The position numbers and the translations under genes are program-made. From positions 2,010,001 to 2,074,000 of the forward strand of contig NC_062246.1 of NCBI RefSeq assembly GCF_905475465.1: 64,000 bases of DNA. The letters are read 5' to 3'. The notes under the pieces were generated by a model. It searched no databases. It was not told the origin of the DNA and worked only from the letters and a program-made list of their open reading frames with translations. Positions 30,061 to 41,730 of this stretch are shown in pieces (position 1 is the first letter of the stretch; every line of letters begins with the position of its first letter). The stretch is from Pieris napi. Lineage: Eukaryota > Arthropoda > Insecta > Lepidoptera > Pieridae.

Positions 30061-30549
30061 AATGACTATGGCAGAAAAACCAGAATGGAGGAAGATACGG
30101 TCCGCTCTTTATTTGTATTAAATTTGAAAAATATTTTAATTTGAAAAAGCAGTTCCTAAGATTACCAACAAACTTCCATCTCTATAATATATTTTTACAC
30201 GAAGCAAACATCTCACTCAATTATAAAATCAAGATGAGAACATGTAAACATGAGTCATACACGGATCTATTGTTAACATAGTTTTGCCATTAGTTCACAA
30301 CTTCTATGTTTTTAGTATTGAAAGCGTTTCAGTGTATCTGCTAATTTTACGTTTTTGGACTTTGCAAGTTCTCAAGATTCAAATCCTGAAGATCTATGTT
30401 ATTTGATTCAATTCAAGAATGCAAAAAAAACTGCTCTGCGGTCCATTCCTTGGATATATTAACAGTTATCTATATTTTACTAGAGACAATTAATCAAGTA
30501 CGACAATGATAATATATGAAAAGGGAAAATATTAAGTCACTTCGATACA

Positions 30550-30925
30550 AAATCTATTAGGAGGTATTGGTAATCATTTGTAAGGACATGGAGAACAGGA
30601 TGACAACTAAGTCATGGACATGGAACATCAGATATTTGAGAAGTACGTCGACGAGTTATTTGAGAGTACATATATGTTCGATGTCCTGACAATATGGCAC
30701 ATTGCCCGAAGCACGGATGGCTTATGGGGCAATGGAATCGAGGCTGAGGACCAGTCGGCGACGCGTTGGACGGTCCCCAGTGGGGGACCTAGTGAGGTGA
30801 ACAGATGACCTGGTGGATAGAAGGCATTTGATTCAAAGCGCGGGGAACCGGCCGTACTGGAAATTTAGGGGATACTCCTACGTCCAGCAGTGGACGTCAA
30901 CAGGCTGAACGAACGATGACAATGT
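30550..30925 (+). pseudogene. RTE-type LINE 3' end
   Basis: Frames with shifts between them read RWTDDLVDRRHLIQSAGN and then RPYWKF ... YVQQWTS, the C-terminal end of RTE reverse transcriptases. The nucleotide signature gtccagcagtggacgtcaac with aggctgaacgaacgatgac is the usual RTE 3' end in Lepidoptera. Stops and frameshifts make it inactive. The upstream part is decayed. Confidence 0.7.
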
Positions 30926-31203
30926 GAAAATTATTCGTGTGGAACTGTGTCATATTCATTAACACGCTTTGTAATTTTTTGTCCCTATCACTCGCATCTC
31001 AATTGCAAATTAAATAAACGTGACGAAAGATTATAACTAATTGAATTTTAGTAAAGTACTAAACAATGTTTGTTTACGAATAAAATCTATGAATGTAGAA
31101 AAGAAAGTAATATCCTGGAAGTTTGATGAAATTTAGTTTAGCAAAACAAATTCAAATTCCAAGTTTTGATATGCGAGCTTATCAATCTCTCTTGGGACTT
31201 TTA

Positions 31204-32606
31204 GTCTAGTCGACAAGTTGAAAATGGAACAAAATAGAGATACTGCTCTTAAAATTATGTGCGATAGCTCATTGGATCCGGAATGACGCCTAGAAAAATG
31301 TGCTAAAAGCGTGTATTAGCACATAAAAAATTGCAAAAGTTATAGACAATTAAAGATGAAAAAAATGGCATTTAGTTTTTTTGCCAATATTTAATAAACT
31401 ATTAATATTTAAGAAATTTCAAATAAAGATTCTGAAAGAAGAGGAAATTTTCAATAAAAAACTCTTAACTCCCGGAAGTCTATCTCCATTATTTATAATT
31501 TTAATTTAACGCTGAAAATAGGTCTGCGGGTGACATTTTTAGGATTCGCGCGTGGCGTCAAAAGCGAGTACGGCACATTAATTAATTTATTTAAGGTAAT
31601 GAATATTTTTTTTTAAATTTGAAAAAATTATGGTGTGTTCTGAACACTATAATTAATTTATTCCCGTTGAAAATTTTACTTAAAGTTAATTTTTCAACAA
31701 GTTAAATAATTGTTAACTAACGAAATTTTCTCGAACGGCCATCTTAAATGTAAGTGAAAAAAATGTTTAAATAATGGTCGTAAAAATATTTCGCTTCGTA
31801 GAGCCTTTCTTACATACATACTTAACAAGATCGTGCCATAAAAGTTAAAAAAATATTTATACTTTGTTTATAACATTTTTTTTACTTAAACAAAAACTTA
31901 AAAATCCATGTAATGTTGTTAAAAAAAATTTTTTTTTTCTAAATCATCATATAATCGTTTTTTTATTAATACAAGATATTTATTGATTTGCAAAAAAAAA
32001 AATTCCCGCCATTTGTTGATAATTTTTTTTAAACAAATTGATTAAATCAATGTTTAAAAAAAAAATGTTTTCCTTAATAACAATTTTTAATTGTTTATAA
32101 TCGTTTTTTTTAATTTTCTATTGTTTAAATAATTAGTTAAGAATTTTTTTTTCTAAAAGTCATAATTGACAGTCCTCTATAAAGTAACAAAAAAAATTAT
32201 TTTTTTTAATCAACAATTCTATTGTTTATTAATTTACCAAGTTGTTATAAACAAATATTCAACTTTTTTTTTTTTTCTAAAACTTCTAAAATTAACAAAA
32301 ACAACCATATATAACAAAGTATAGAAAAAATTGTTTTGTAAATTTTTTGATTATTATGAATATTACTTTTATTAAAAATTATTTGAAATTTCTTAAATAT
32401 TATCTAATAGTTTATTAAATATTGGCAAAAAAACTAAATGCCATTTTTTTTCATCTTTAATTGTCTATAACTTTTGCAATTTTTTATGTGCTAATACACG
32501 CTTTTAGCACATTTTTCTAGGCGTCATTCCGGATCCAATGAGCTATCGCACATAATTTTAAGAGCAGTATCTCTATTTTGTTCCATTTTCAACTTGTCGA
32601 CTAGAC
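31204..32606. mobile_element. 1.4-kb element with ~220-bp terminal inverted repeats, copy 2
   Basis: The ends and layout are the same as at 22543-23944, and the length agrees within a base or two. The flanks are TTTA on both sides rather than a clean TA. The interior is AT-rich and non-coding. Diagnostic bases in the two TIRs agree with each other and differ from copy 1. Confidence 0.8.
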
Positions 32607-32904
32607 TTTAATAAGTTGAACATACTATTACTTTAGTTGATGTTAGGTGTAGCCAGCAAGAGAGAGAACTAGAACTGAATGATAGAATAGATTTTTGGGT
32701 AATGTGGTAAATCATTTCATGAAATGTTCATTCAATGACACGGACTTTTAGAAGTTGATGGAAACTTCAATACTCAAATAGGAGGAAATGAAAAAATAAG
32801 TAGGTAATAATAATACTTCTTTGTTCACTTTTATTCTATAGACAAGTTTATCAGAGAATGTGTCAGAGGTCTTAGATATTTGGATTTGAGACAGTCTCCT
32901 CACT
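32607..32904. other. Intergenic stretch, nothing recognised
   Basis: AT-rich; no exon or repeat terminus was noticed. Confidence 0.35.
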
Positions 32905-33020
32905 ATGTTTGCCTTAATGGTAGAAGCGAGTGCACATAGAAACAAAATTACATTGGTGCACATCCATGATTCGAACGCACGCAATGAGGGTCGCACGCTA
33001 AAGCCACTAGGCCAATCTGT
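32905..33020 (-). mobile_element. SINE family 2 head fragment
   Basis: The minus strand shows the tRNA-like head: a B box in the complement of catgattcgaacgcacgc, then attggtgcac and gtgcacatag of the body. The rest of the SINE is missing. Confidence 0.55.
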
Positions 33021-34548
33021 CAAAAATACCTCACCTAACCTCACCCACACGTTCTGATGTCTGAAGGTTACTTAGAAGATAAAGATACAAAAACTTGTTC
33101 GTATTTTTGAATTATATTGCTAGCTTAATTTTTTTTAGTTTTTAGTACATTTCACCTAAAGCTTTGAGTTAAAAATAATGTTGTCTTTTATTACAGAAAT
33201 GATATTTAAAAAATACTGTACCATAACAATGCTAAGGTGTTAAGAGTGGGAACGTGGGAATAGAGTGCTTACGTAACTTAGCACCAACTTTAAGTTGATT
33301 CGTCAAATACCTAAACGTATACGATAATTTTAGTATATGTTCGCTCAAATTTATCAATTGCACATACAATTTGTATACTACGTATTCTACTATAGCGATG
33401 AGTGTTCCTGTATATGTATGTATGTACCTTTTCTATCATGATAGCTACCAGTTTTATTGTATCATTGGTGCTAAAGCCTCAGTACATTATTAAACTCAAA
33501 ATCATTTATGATAAACGCGTTTAATCCGATTTTAAACTAAAATTTATTATATTTAAATTTTTCCGTCCACCAGGGCCAATAAACTGGACGATTTCTGTTA
33601 AACTGGACGATCCGTTATAATCATTTGTACAAATCCACTGATTCATACGAAATAAATTAGTCTAATTGCGCCGTTTAAACTAAGGTTTTCACGTATATAG
33701 TACCATCTCCTTTATAAGTTTGACAACCATCTGATAGATTTACAACATTGTTACATCGATGTTGTCTCCTTGTTTTTGTGGGTTATGACTCGCTACTGTG
33801 TACACCACCAGAACCCCACCACACCAGCAATCACCCGACGCAGGATACGGCAACAGCGAATCCTTGTCCGCATCCCGCCACGCGGTTATATTTTTCCTGG
33901 TGTAGCTGGAAGCCAACCAGCGGGAAGTGGTACCGCGAAGTGTGTCGTTTCGGAGGCCATTTTTGGTTGTTAAGCCAAAAGAACTTACTACGGTTCTTAC
34001 TGAGAAACGTAGCTACAAAATTTAACGCTTCGTTACTTAATGACTGGTTAAAGTGTATAGAAACGTTTTAGCTTCCAATTGCATTACGATTACATATAAA
34101 TCCTTACTGAATGCTTTAATGAACGTCTCTGAGGTTGTTAATAAATAATCCAAATAACCTTAAGCTAGTCACAGCTAAATCTTAATAACGCCAATTATCT
34201 CATTTAAACGATTTTGTCATTCGTATTTAGATTGTAGGTATACTTGTTTAATTGATCTCGTTAAAATGTTAATTTTGTTAAATTGCCTTATACGTGTTTT
34301 CGCTGCCTACTAAAGAAAAATAAAAAATAATTCTCGTATTTTATTCGTAAATATCTGGCATTTAATTCTTAAAAGTCTTTAATGTAGTTAAATTCAGTAG
34401 ATTTTATTAATACCATTGGTCCTGCATTGTCCTTCAATTTATAAACAAAATTACATATATTCAATATTTTAATTTAAAAATAAAAAATAAATGCAATATT
34501 AATATATACATAGTTTCATAAAATATTTATGAAATAAAAAATCCGTGT
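33021..34548. other. Intergenic stretch with an unexplained open frame at 33748-34071
   Basis: A locally GC-richer patch (33760-33990) is open in two + frames. Frame one includes TPPEPHHTSNHPTQDTATAN and a Trp-rich middle (FSWCSWKPTSGKWYREVCRF). I recognise neither product, and there is no clear splice site pair. The rest is AT-rich. Confidence 0.3.
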
Positions 34549-34722
34549 AACATTTAAACTTTTTTTTTTTTTTTTTTTTTTTTAATATTATGGCAACAGC
34601 TTCAACTTTATGCCAGTTTCAAGTAAAAGGTTGGGAAACTACACGCGAAAAAAAATAAACAAAGACATCAGAAGGAAATAAAGGGATAAGCTGGTTAAAA
34701 ATAAAATATGTACATAAACATA

Positions 34723-37700
34723 TTACATCTTAATATTATTATAGATTATGAAAGAAGATAATACATTATAATACAATAAAGGATAAAGCAAAAGGCAGGA
34801 GATTTTAGTCGGAAACGGAACATGAAGTGATTGTAAAGAATTCAGAAAGGAGGTACGGTCATATTGGGAACAAGAAAAGAAAATATGGTCAAGGTCACCA
34901 ATATCTTCTCCACACTCACAAATATTACTATCAATAATACGAAGCCTTGCTAAATGATGAGGTGTACAAACATGTCCTAAACGCATTCTGGAAATGATAG
35001 AAGTGACAGTTTTAGAACTTTTAACCTCAAAGAACCATGGTCTACTGGGGATCCTGGGTTGAATTTCAGCATAATGTTTGCCTTTGAACTTGCTGCTTCT
35101 CAACCAAACATCATTCCATAACTCCCAAAGATGGGTTTTCGGAAGAGCAGCTAAATCATGACAATAATTAATGTATGGGACTATGTCTCCATCCTTTATA
35201 GCTTCTTTAGCAAGCTCATCGGCTTTCTCGTTTCCTTTAATTCCACTGTGACTTGGAATCCATGCAAAGATAACGGTGTAATTTCTTTGAGAACATATTA
35301 AAAGCTTATCACGTATTTCGCAAATAATAGGATAACAAAGTTTCATTTGGAAAGGAAATTTTTCAAGAGATTGTAGTGCACTTTTTGAGTCTGAAAATAT
35401 GATTGTACTTTTAGATTTTAATAAAATAACTAGTTCTAAAGCTTTTAAAAGAGCAAAACACTCTCCAGTAAAAACCGAGGATTCAGGAGGAAGTTTAATC
35501 TTTTGAATTATTTTATGTTGCCAATGAATTAGACCAACTCCAACACAATCATCAACAGAGATTTTAGAGGCATCTGTAAAAATATAATCCCAACCTTCCC
35601 AATTTTGTTCCTCAACGCTACTCATGAAACGAATATTTGTTTCCAGAATATCTTGCTTACGGACGCCTATATTATATCTTATATCCGGATCAAGAATTAA
35701 AGAATTGAATTGTGTCATAAATATGGGTAATGATGGAGATCGATGAATGCGGCTGTGTAATGTTAAAAATTTACGAAAGCTTATTATTAGACATGGTAAT
35801 GATTTGTGACGCCAGTAACGGGATGTATAAATAATATTGTTCAATTCATGCAGCCTTCCATGTAGAGGGTGGTTAGAAAACTGCATAGATTTGAACAAGA
35901 ATCGATCACTTAAAAATTGCCTTCTTAATTTTAAAGGAGGATCGCAGCATTCTACTTGTAAAGCATTGGATGGGCTTGATTTCATTACTCCTGTCACAAT
36001 TCTCAAAGCTTTTGACTGAATGACATCAAGTTTTTTACTTCCCAAGACACTTCCTCCATCTAAGAGAAATGTGCCATAATCTAAAACAGATCTTATAAGA
36101 GCGTTATACACAAGTTTCATAGAAAACGGATGAGCACCCCACCATACACCTGAAAGGCATTTCATGATGTTAAGCAGCTGTGCACATTTCATAACAACAT
36201 GTTCATAATGGGCAAGTCCAGACAATTTTGAATCCAATATAACTCCTAAAAATTTAATTTTTGTTTGGAGTGGCAAAGATTGACCATTGAAGGTCACATT
36301 TATTATAGGAGTTGTGCGTTTTTTGGAAAATACGACTATAGAACTTTTGGAAACTGATAGATCTAGGCCATTTTTAACTAACCAGATATTAAGACAATTA
36401 AGTGAACTAGACATGGAATTGCAAGCCTTAACCACAGATTTATCAACGGAATAAAAAAGAAGATCATCTGCATATTGTAGCACATTTATATGGGAATTTA
36501 TAGATAATTCTAAATCATACGTGTAAATATTATATAAAAGTGGGCTTAGTACCGAACCTTGGGGAAGGCCTTTAAAAACTGTACGCTTTAACTCGGTAAT
36601 ATTACCATCTTTCTGAACGATTAATGATATGTATCTGCATGATAGTAAATTGATGATAAAACGTATTAATAACGTAGGAACCTGTAGCTCTAATAATTTG
36701 CGTTGTAGAATAGAAATGTTCACATTATCATAGGCGGCAGAGATGTCCAAAAAGGCAGCAACAATATCTTCATCACGCGAAAAAGCTATGCGAATATCTG
36801 TGGTCAATATAGCTAAATTGTCTATTGTAGATTTTGACTTCCGAAAACCGTATTGACTATTGGCTATTAAATTATTGTTTTCTATAAACCATTCCAAACG
36901 ATTCTTCACAAGATGTTCAGCAATTTTAGTTAAAACGGAGGACAACGCAATAGGTCTATATGAGGCAACATCATTGGTAGGTTTGTTAGGTTTTTTAATC
37001 GCTATAACTTCTTGAGACTTCCATGTTTCAGGAATATTACCTGTGACCATGACGGAGTTTATTAAATTTAAAAAATACATTAAGGCAGTATCACCAAGAT
37101 GAGATAAAAATGAGTACATAATACCATCCTGACCAGGAGATGAATCTTTAACATGTGAAAGCACACCTTTCAATTCATGTAATGAAAAAGGAGAGTTTAA
37201 AGAGGAAGTGTCATCTATCAAAGACGATTCCAAAGGAAAGTAGATCGATTCAGCAGCTGATGGAGGAGCTAATCTGTCTAAAAAGGCATTTGTTAAAAAA
37301 GGGGGAAGTGAAGACGATGATAAAGATTCTTTGAAAGCAGATCGAAAACGTTTAATACTTGTCCAAACTTCTGAAGGGCACGTAGAAGGAGATAAAGAAG
37401 TACAAAAAATTTTCCAGCCTGCCTGCTTTTTATCTCTGAGGAATTTACGTGTGGTACTAATAACTTCATTGAGAATATCTAAATTTTCATTGGACATGTC
37501 CTCAGCATAGACTCTCTCAGCTTCCTTTCTTCTGCTTACAGCAACCATACATTCTCTATCCCACCATGGAGGAAAAGGAATCTTATTAGACGGATTTCGT
37601 TTGACAGAAAAAATCTGATCGGCAGATTCTATTAAACATGTAGCCAAAGCTTTAGAGGAATTGGTCTCACCACCGCTAACTAATTCAGGCAAATCATTTA

Positions 37701-38445
37701 TTTTAGATTCGACAAGGATTTTAAATGCAAGCCAATCAGCATTATTTAATTTATATTTCACACGAGGTTGTCGTTTTTGATAAGGAGAGCGTCTAATAGG
37801 TGAGGATATGATAATCGGGAAATGATCACTGCCAAAAGTAGATGATGAAGTGTACCAAGAACGAGAAGAAGCAAGATCTGGAGTACAAATTGATAAGTCA
37901 ACCGCGCTAAGCTTTTCATTAGGCTTTGTACGTCTGGTTGGTGAGCCAGTATTAAGTAAACACAAATTATGTAAATCTAATATTTCAACTAAACGTACAC
38001 CATTGGAGTCAGTAGTGCCACAACCAAACATTTGGTGATGAGAGTTAAAGTCACCCAATAGAAGGAATGGACGACTAAGTGAAGAAAGTAAATTATTAAC
38101 GCTATTGAGAATAACAAAAGAGGAACGAGCTAGGTAAATGGAAACTATAGAAATATTATCAATTTTTATGCCGACAATATTAATGGCATCATTAGAGATT
38201 AATGAAGAAAACGCTATTTCAGAAAAATTAATTGAGTTCCTGACCAGTAACGCTACGCCACCATGGCCATCAAATCTATCATCACGCAAGCAGGTATATC
38301 CTGGGATCCTTAATAGGTACCCTGGCTTCAACCACGTTTCAGATAACGCAACAACAACGGGAGAATGTTTATTTATCAAATATATCAAATCATGTTTCTT
38401 TGGAACAACACTCCTGCAATTCCATTGAATTATCTTGGAATCCAT
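34723..38445 (-). CDS. LINE ORF2: endonuclease, reverse transcriptase, RNase H
   Basis: The start chosen is ATG at 38445 (MDSKIIQWNCRS), giving 1240 residues; an in-frame ATG at 38481 adds 12. In the following list numbering counts from 38493. Apurinic-type endonuclease: N25, SETW (E52), GDFN (D148, N150), SDH (D223, H224). Reverse transcriptase: YRPIALSSVLTKIAE, catalytic D583 in FLDIS, GLPQGSVLSPLLYN (642-655), YADD (674-677), KFLGVILD (747-754). RNase H: D974 in FTDAS, E1011, D1035 in FSDSKSAL, and D1092 after IPSHSGIKGNEKAD. C-terminal finger: ICECG ... LDHIFFSC. All catalytic residues are present and no stop interrupts the frame. The protein nicks the target, primes on it and copies the element RNA. 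Confidence 0.92.
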   Translation of the reverse strand: MDSKIIQWNCRSVVPKKHDLIYLINKHSPVVVALSETWLKPGYLLRIPGYTCLRDDRFDGHGGVALLVRNSINFSEIAFSSLISNDAINIVGIKIDNISIVSIYLARSSFVILNSVNNLLSSLSRPFLLLGDFNSHHQMFGCGTTDSNGVRLVEILDLHNLCLLNTGSPTRRTKPNEKLSAVDLSICTPDLASSRSWYTSSSTFGSDHFPIIISSPIRRSPYQKRQPRVKYKLNNADWLAFKILVESKINDLPELVSGGETNSSKALATCLIESADQIFSVKRNPSNKIPFPPWWDRECMVAVSRRKEAERVYAEDMSNENLDILNEVISTTRKFLRDKKQAGWKIFCTSLSPSTCPSEVWTSIKRFRSAFKESLSSSSLPPFLTNAFLDRLAPPSAAESIYFPLESSLIDDTSSLNSPFSLHELKGVLSHVKDSSPGQDGIMYSFLSHLGDTALMYFLNLINSVMVTGNIPETWKSQEVIAIKKPNKPTNDVASYRPIALSSVLTKIAEHLVKNRLEWFIENNNLIANSQYGFRKSKSTIDNLAILTTDIRIAFSRDEDIVAAFLDISAAYDNVNISILQRKLLELQVPTLLIRFIINLLSCRYISLIVQKDGNITELKRTVFKGLPQGSVLSPLLYNIYTYDLELSINSHINVLQYADDLLFYSVDKSVVKACNSMSSSLNCLNIWLVKNGLDLSVSKSSIVVFSKKRTTPIINVTFNGQSLPLQTKIKFLGVILDSKLSGLAHYEHVVMKCAQLLNIMKCLSGVWWGAHPFSMKLVYNALIRSVLDYGTFLLDGGSVLGSKKLDVIQSKALRIVTGVMKSSPSNALQVECCDPPLKLRRQFLSDRFLFKSMQFSNHPLHGRLHELNNIIYTSRYWRHKSLPCLIISFRKFLTLHSRIHRSPSLPIFMTQFNSLILDPDIRYNIGVRKQDILETNIRFMSSVEEQNWEGWDYIFTDASKISVDDCVGVGLIHWQHKIIQKIKLPPESSVFTGECFALLKALELVILLKSKSTIIFSDSKSALQSLEKFPFQMKLCYPIICEIRDKLLICSQRNYTVIFAWIPSHSGIKGNEKADELAKEAIKDGDIVPYINYCHDLAALPKTHLWELWNDVWLRSSKFKGKHYAEIQPRIPSRPWFFEVKSSKTVTSIISRMRLGHVCTPHHLARLRIIDSNICECGEDIGDLDHIFFSCSQYDRTSFLNSLQSLHVPFPTKISCLLLYPLLYYNVLSSFIIYNNIKM

Positions 38446-40108
38446 TATTTTTAATAACATTAACTGATTTAATTTTTTCATTAATAGAGGCAACGTGGGA
38501 CGGTTTCAATAAGTTTGAGTTTATTAAACTAGTTAATAATGCTAGTATCATTTCTAATACATCAGATTTTTCTTCTTCTTTATTTTTGTGTCCAACCAGA
38601 GCACTGCCATTTTTAGGCTCTGGAACTTGGAAATCTTTTAAAACATTATAATGAGCAACACGATCATAACCATGTTGTGGTTTACGAGGAGAGCGAGGTT
38701 TTAAGAATATTGTCTTTTTATTTGAGGCATTAGTAGAATTATCACGAGATACAGACTTCGCTGCGGAAGGATATACGGGTTTTGGTACTTCCGGAATTGT
38801 TGAACTTAATGCATCTGCGTATGAAGGCTTAATAGAAGAAAAATATTTACTGGCTTCGGCATAAGACATGCAGCTCTGAGCCATTTTAACTTTGATTTCT
38901 GTCTGTCTCACAAATTCTGGACATGACTTATCTATCGCTGAATGGGACCCTTCGACTTCACACATTACACAGTACAGAGGATCTTTATCTGACCTGTCAC
39001 ATGATACACCTGCATGTTGACCTCCACAGTTATAACATATTGGAGTCTTAGAACGACATTGAACTTTGGTATGACCATAACGGCAGCATTTATAGCATTG
39101 TATGGTAGGATAAATATATATTTCTACTGGAAGAGCATTATAACACATGAAAATCCTTTTTGGTAAAACTTGCCCATCAAATGTTAATACAACTGATTCA
39201 GAGGGTTTCCAAGAAACCGAGTCATTAATTTTTACCTTGCGATTCAAACGTCTTATTTTAAGTATTTTGCCGCAGCCTATAGGTACGGATACATTTTGTT
39301 GAACTTCCTCTACACTCCAATCTACAGGGACCCCGCGAACTAGACCCATTCTTGTTACGCTGAAAGTGGGAATGAAGGCTTTTAACTTTTTCGTTTCCAA
39401 AAGATTGCAGTTAAGAAAATTATTGGCGTCTTTATAATCGGAAAAGCCAACTACGCACCTGTTTCTTCCTATACGCTTTACACTTCCGGGAATAATATTA
39501 TTAAATTTGTTCTGCTTTAAAAAATTGCCAAATGTTATTGGATGGAGAATAGTCCCATCGTCAGGTGAACTTTGAATACGTTGAACATGTATAAAATAAG
39601 GGGAAACATCGGTAGAAACATATTCAGCACGGCCAATCGAACGGGGGTCCGTATTGGTTACTGAAGTTGTGGTGTTGTTTAAATTTCCCGCGTTAGAGTC
39701 TTGAGAGATATTTGAATTTTCCGTGTAAGATGTTGATGGTCGAGAGGATGTGCTATGTGAATTATTATTATTTTGCAAGTGTGGAGATGACGTGGATTGA
39801 GATATAGGTTTTGAAGTAACCTTTTTAATTAAAATTGACTCATCTTCTACATTGCATAAGCTTTCGCACTGACAGTAATCACCGCTAGAGCCACTACCTT
39901 TCTTTTTCTTAATTTTCGTACATTGGCGACAAAGGCGCAAATAACGTGTTCGTTTACGACTTCCTTCACCTGTTTGAGATGATACCGAACAATCGGTATC
40001 CATTTTGTCAAATTCATCTTGTGAACCAACAGATACATTTGATCCCACAGGGAGATTCAAGCCAACAAGGCTATCATCCCCCCGACCTAGATCGGGGGGC
40101 TTGTTCAT
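38390..40108 (-). CDS. LINE ORF1: gag-like nucleic-acid-binding protein
   Basis: It encodes 572 residues from ATG at 40108. A Ser/Asn-rich N-terminal third with a small Cys-rich patch (C60, C63, C79, C81, C85) is followed by a central RRM-like/linker region. Then come three zinc knuckles: C338-x2-C341-x4-H346-x4-C351, C358-x2-C361-x3-H365-x4-C370, and a third around C380, C383, H389, C396. This is the standard ORF1 layout of I- and jockey-type LINEs, which package the element RNA. It overlaps the chosen ORF2 start by 56 nt in a different frame, so ORF2 may be translated by reinitiation (inference). Confidence 0.9.
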   Translation of the reverse strand: MNKPPDLGRGDDSLVGLNLPVGSNVSVGSQDEFDKMDTDCSVSSQTGEGSRKRTRYLRLCRQCTKIKKKKGSGSSGDYCQCESLCNVEDESILIKKVTSKPISQSTSSPHLQNNNNSHSTSSRPSTSYTENSNISQDSNAGNLNNTTTSVTNTDPRSIGRAEYVSTDVSPYFIHVQRIQSSPDDGTILHPITFGNFLKQNKFNNIIPGSVKRIGRNRCVVGFSDYKDANNFLNCNLLETKKLKAFIPTFSVTRMGLVRGVPVDWSVEEVQQNVSVPIGCGKILKIRRLNRKVKINDSVSWKPSESVVLTFDGQVLPKRIFMCYNALPVEIYIYPTIQCYKCCRYGHTKVQCRSKTPICYNCGGQHAGVSCDRSDKDPLYCVMCEVEGSHSAIDKSCPEFVRQTEIKVKMAQSCMSYAEASKYFSSIKPSYADALSSTIPEVPKPVYPSAAKSVSRDNSTNASNKKTIFLKPRSPRKPQHGYDRVAHYNVLKDFQVPEPKNGSALVGHKNKEEEKSDVLEMILALLTSLINSNLLKPSHVASINEKIKSVNVIKNNGFQDNSMELQECCSKET

Positions 40109-40317
40109 ACAATATTTACAGAAATTACAAAAACTTACCGACTACACGATGACACTATACACAAATATGATATAAAGATTACATATAATACAAAAATTAA
40201 AACTACCAGCTTATCCTCTGCGTTTTAACTAGTAAAATTAAATTAAATATTCAACACCGTGAAAAATACATCTACCATGAACGAAGTTTCCCGCGCTTTT
40301 TCCAACATTTAAACTTT

Positions 40318-41474
40318 AAACAGGACAAAACTGTGAAGTGTGAAACTAGTTTTGATGTAGATTATAGAATAAATGTTACGTAAGATTAAGCAAAAACGTG
40401 ACGACAAACCTCCTTTGAAAAATCTCCTTTTAAAATTTGCCACTACATAAAAACTCTTTACTAATACTCAAAGTAACTCACCCTGGCCTTATTCCAAAAT
40501 TTAAAATTAACAGCCAACACGTCGTAGTTTCACAGACACAGAATTGAAACTGACTTGAATTAACTATATTCATTCACGTCACAAGATCTAAAATCAATAT
40601 AACGTCCTTAAAACACTATGAATCGATTAAAATTATACAGAAACTGGTCGAATTATGTTAGATGGCGCCATTTTTGTTCCCGCGCGCGGGCAGAAAGACG
40701 TTATACGTTCGCGGATTTAAAAATAATATAAAAAAGGAAAAAAGCGCGCGGATCGGTATGCTATGGTCTATGGACGGCGACTCCAAGGAGGTTTTATTCT
40801 ACGGGTTCCGGATAGATTTAGTATAATTTAGAATGTGAGGGACACAATAATGTTAACTCACAATACCTTATTGTATTAAATGTTGGGATCTTTGGTTTAT
40901 CTCAACTCCTAACATTTTGAAATACGTTTGTATTAAATGATTTATTTATTAATTTGTTTGTTTGTTTATTTTATATTATCTGATATAATAGAATTTTATA
41001 ATAATTGTGTTCATTGAATGTTAGGAATGATAGTAACAGAAAGGCGAGTTGCTTACATATTTGTCTACGGTTTAGAAAAATAACGTACGGAATCCCAAGT
41101 CCCTTCTCAGAAATGTCATTGTTCAAGGTTACTTACGACATACAAATGTCAAATGCAAATATTCTAACACATGATCACATAGTGATATTAACGTCTGCGA
41201 TTTATGCTCGGTTCCTTTATGATAATGACGGATAACGAATAGTTTGTTGCCATGGAAACGGCTGAGTATTTTTTTGGAATTCTGGAGTCCGTGAGGTACA
41301 ATTTCGAAAGACGCTGTTATGTGGCTATTGAATGTCTCCTGTGCCTTAGTCATGCCCGGTATGCAATGGGTTTATCTGATGGATAAGTATCTGAATTCGA
41401 TTTCTGAGAAAATTGTTCAATTTGTACTTTTACTAATTTAAATTTAATAAGTAACTAAGTATCCACCCATTAAA
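40318..41474. other. Intergenic stretch
   Basis: A short CpG-rich patch at about 40670-40770 (gatggcgccatttttgttcc, cgcgcgcgggcag) could be promoter-like, but no exon follows that I can identify. Confidence 0.3.
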
Positions 41475-41730
41475 ATAAATCAGTGGCGCTACAAACTTTT
41501 TAGCTCTGTGCCTCAGATTTCTCTATCTGTTCCGTGATCATTTGTCAATCTAATACTAATAGGTGGACACACCTTTTGGGTCTAAGGCAAGCCGGTTTCC
41601 TCAAGATGTTTTCCTTCGCCGTTCGAGCGAATGTTAGACGCGTATATAGACAGTCAATTGGTACACCGCCGGCGATCGAACCTACGATCTGAGGGATGAC
41701 ACTTGGTGAAGCCAGCAATGCTCTTAAATC
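41475..41730 (-). mobile_element. SINE family 2, nearly complete
   Basis: From the tail end (cagtggcgctacaaactttt) through the body (ccggtttcctcaagatg, ttttccttcgccgttcgagcg) to the tRNA-like head (gatcgaacctacgatctgag) on the minus strand. Internal deletions are seen. Confidence 0.7.

Larger units (their letters stand above)
34563..40303 (-). mobile_element. Full-length I-type LINE, 5.74 kb, with target duplication
   Basis: The direct repeat aacatttaaacttt is at 34549-34562 and 40304-40317. The poly-A tail appears as the T-run 34563-34583. The two ORFs overlap in different frames, gag-like then APE-RT-RNase H, and both are unbroken. The 5' UTR is about 195 bp. The RNase H domain places it in the I/Nimb/Loa side of non-LTR elements rather than jockey. 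A truncated relative of its 3' end is at 461-768. Confidence 0.9.
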
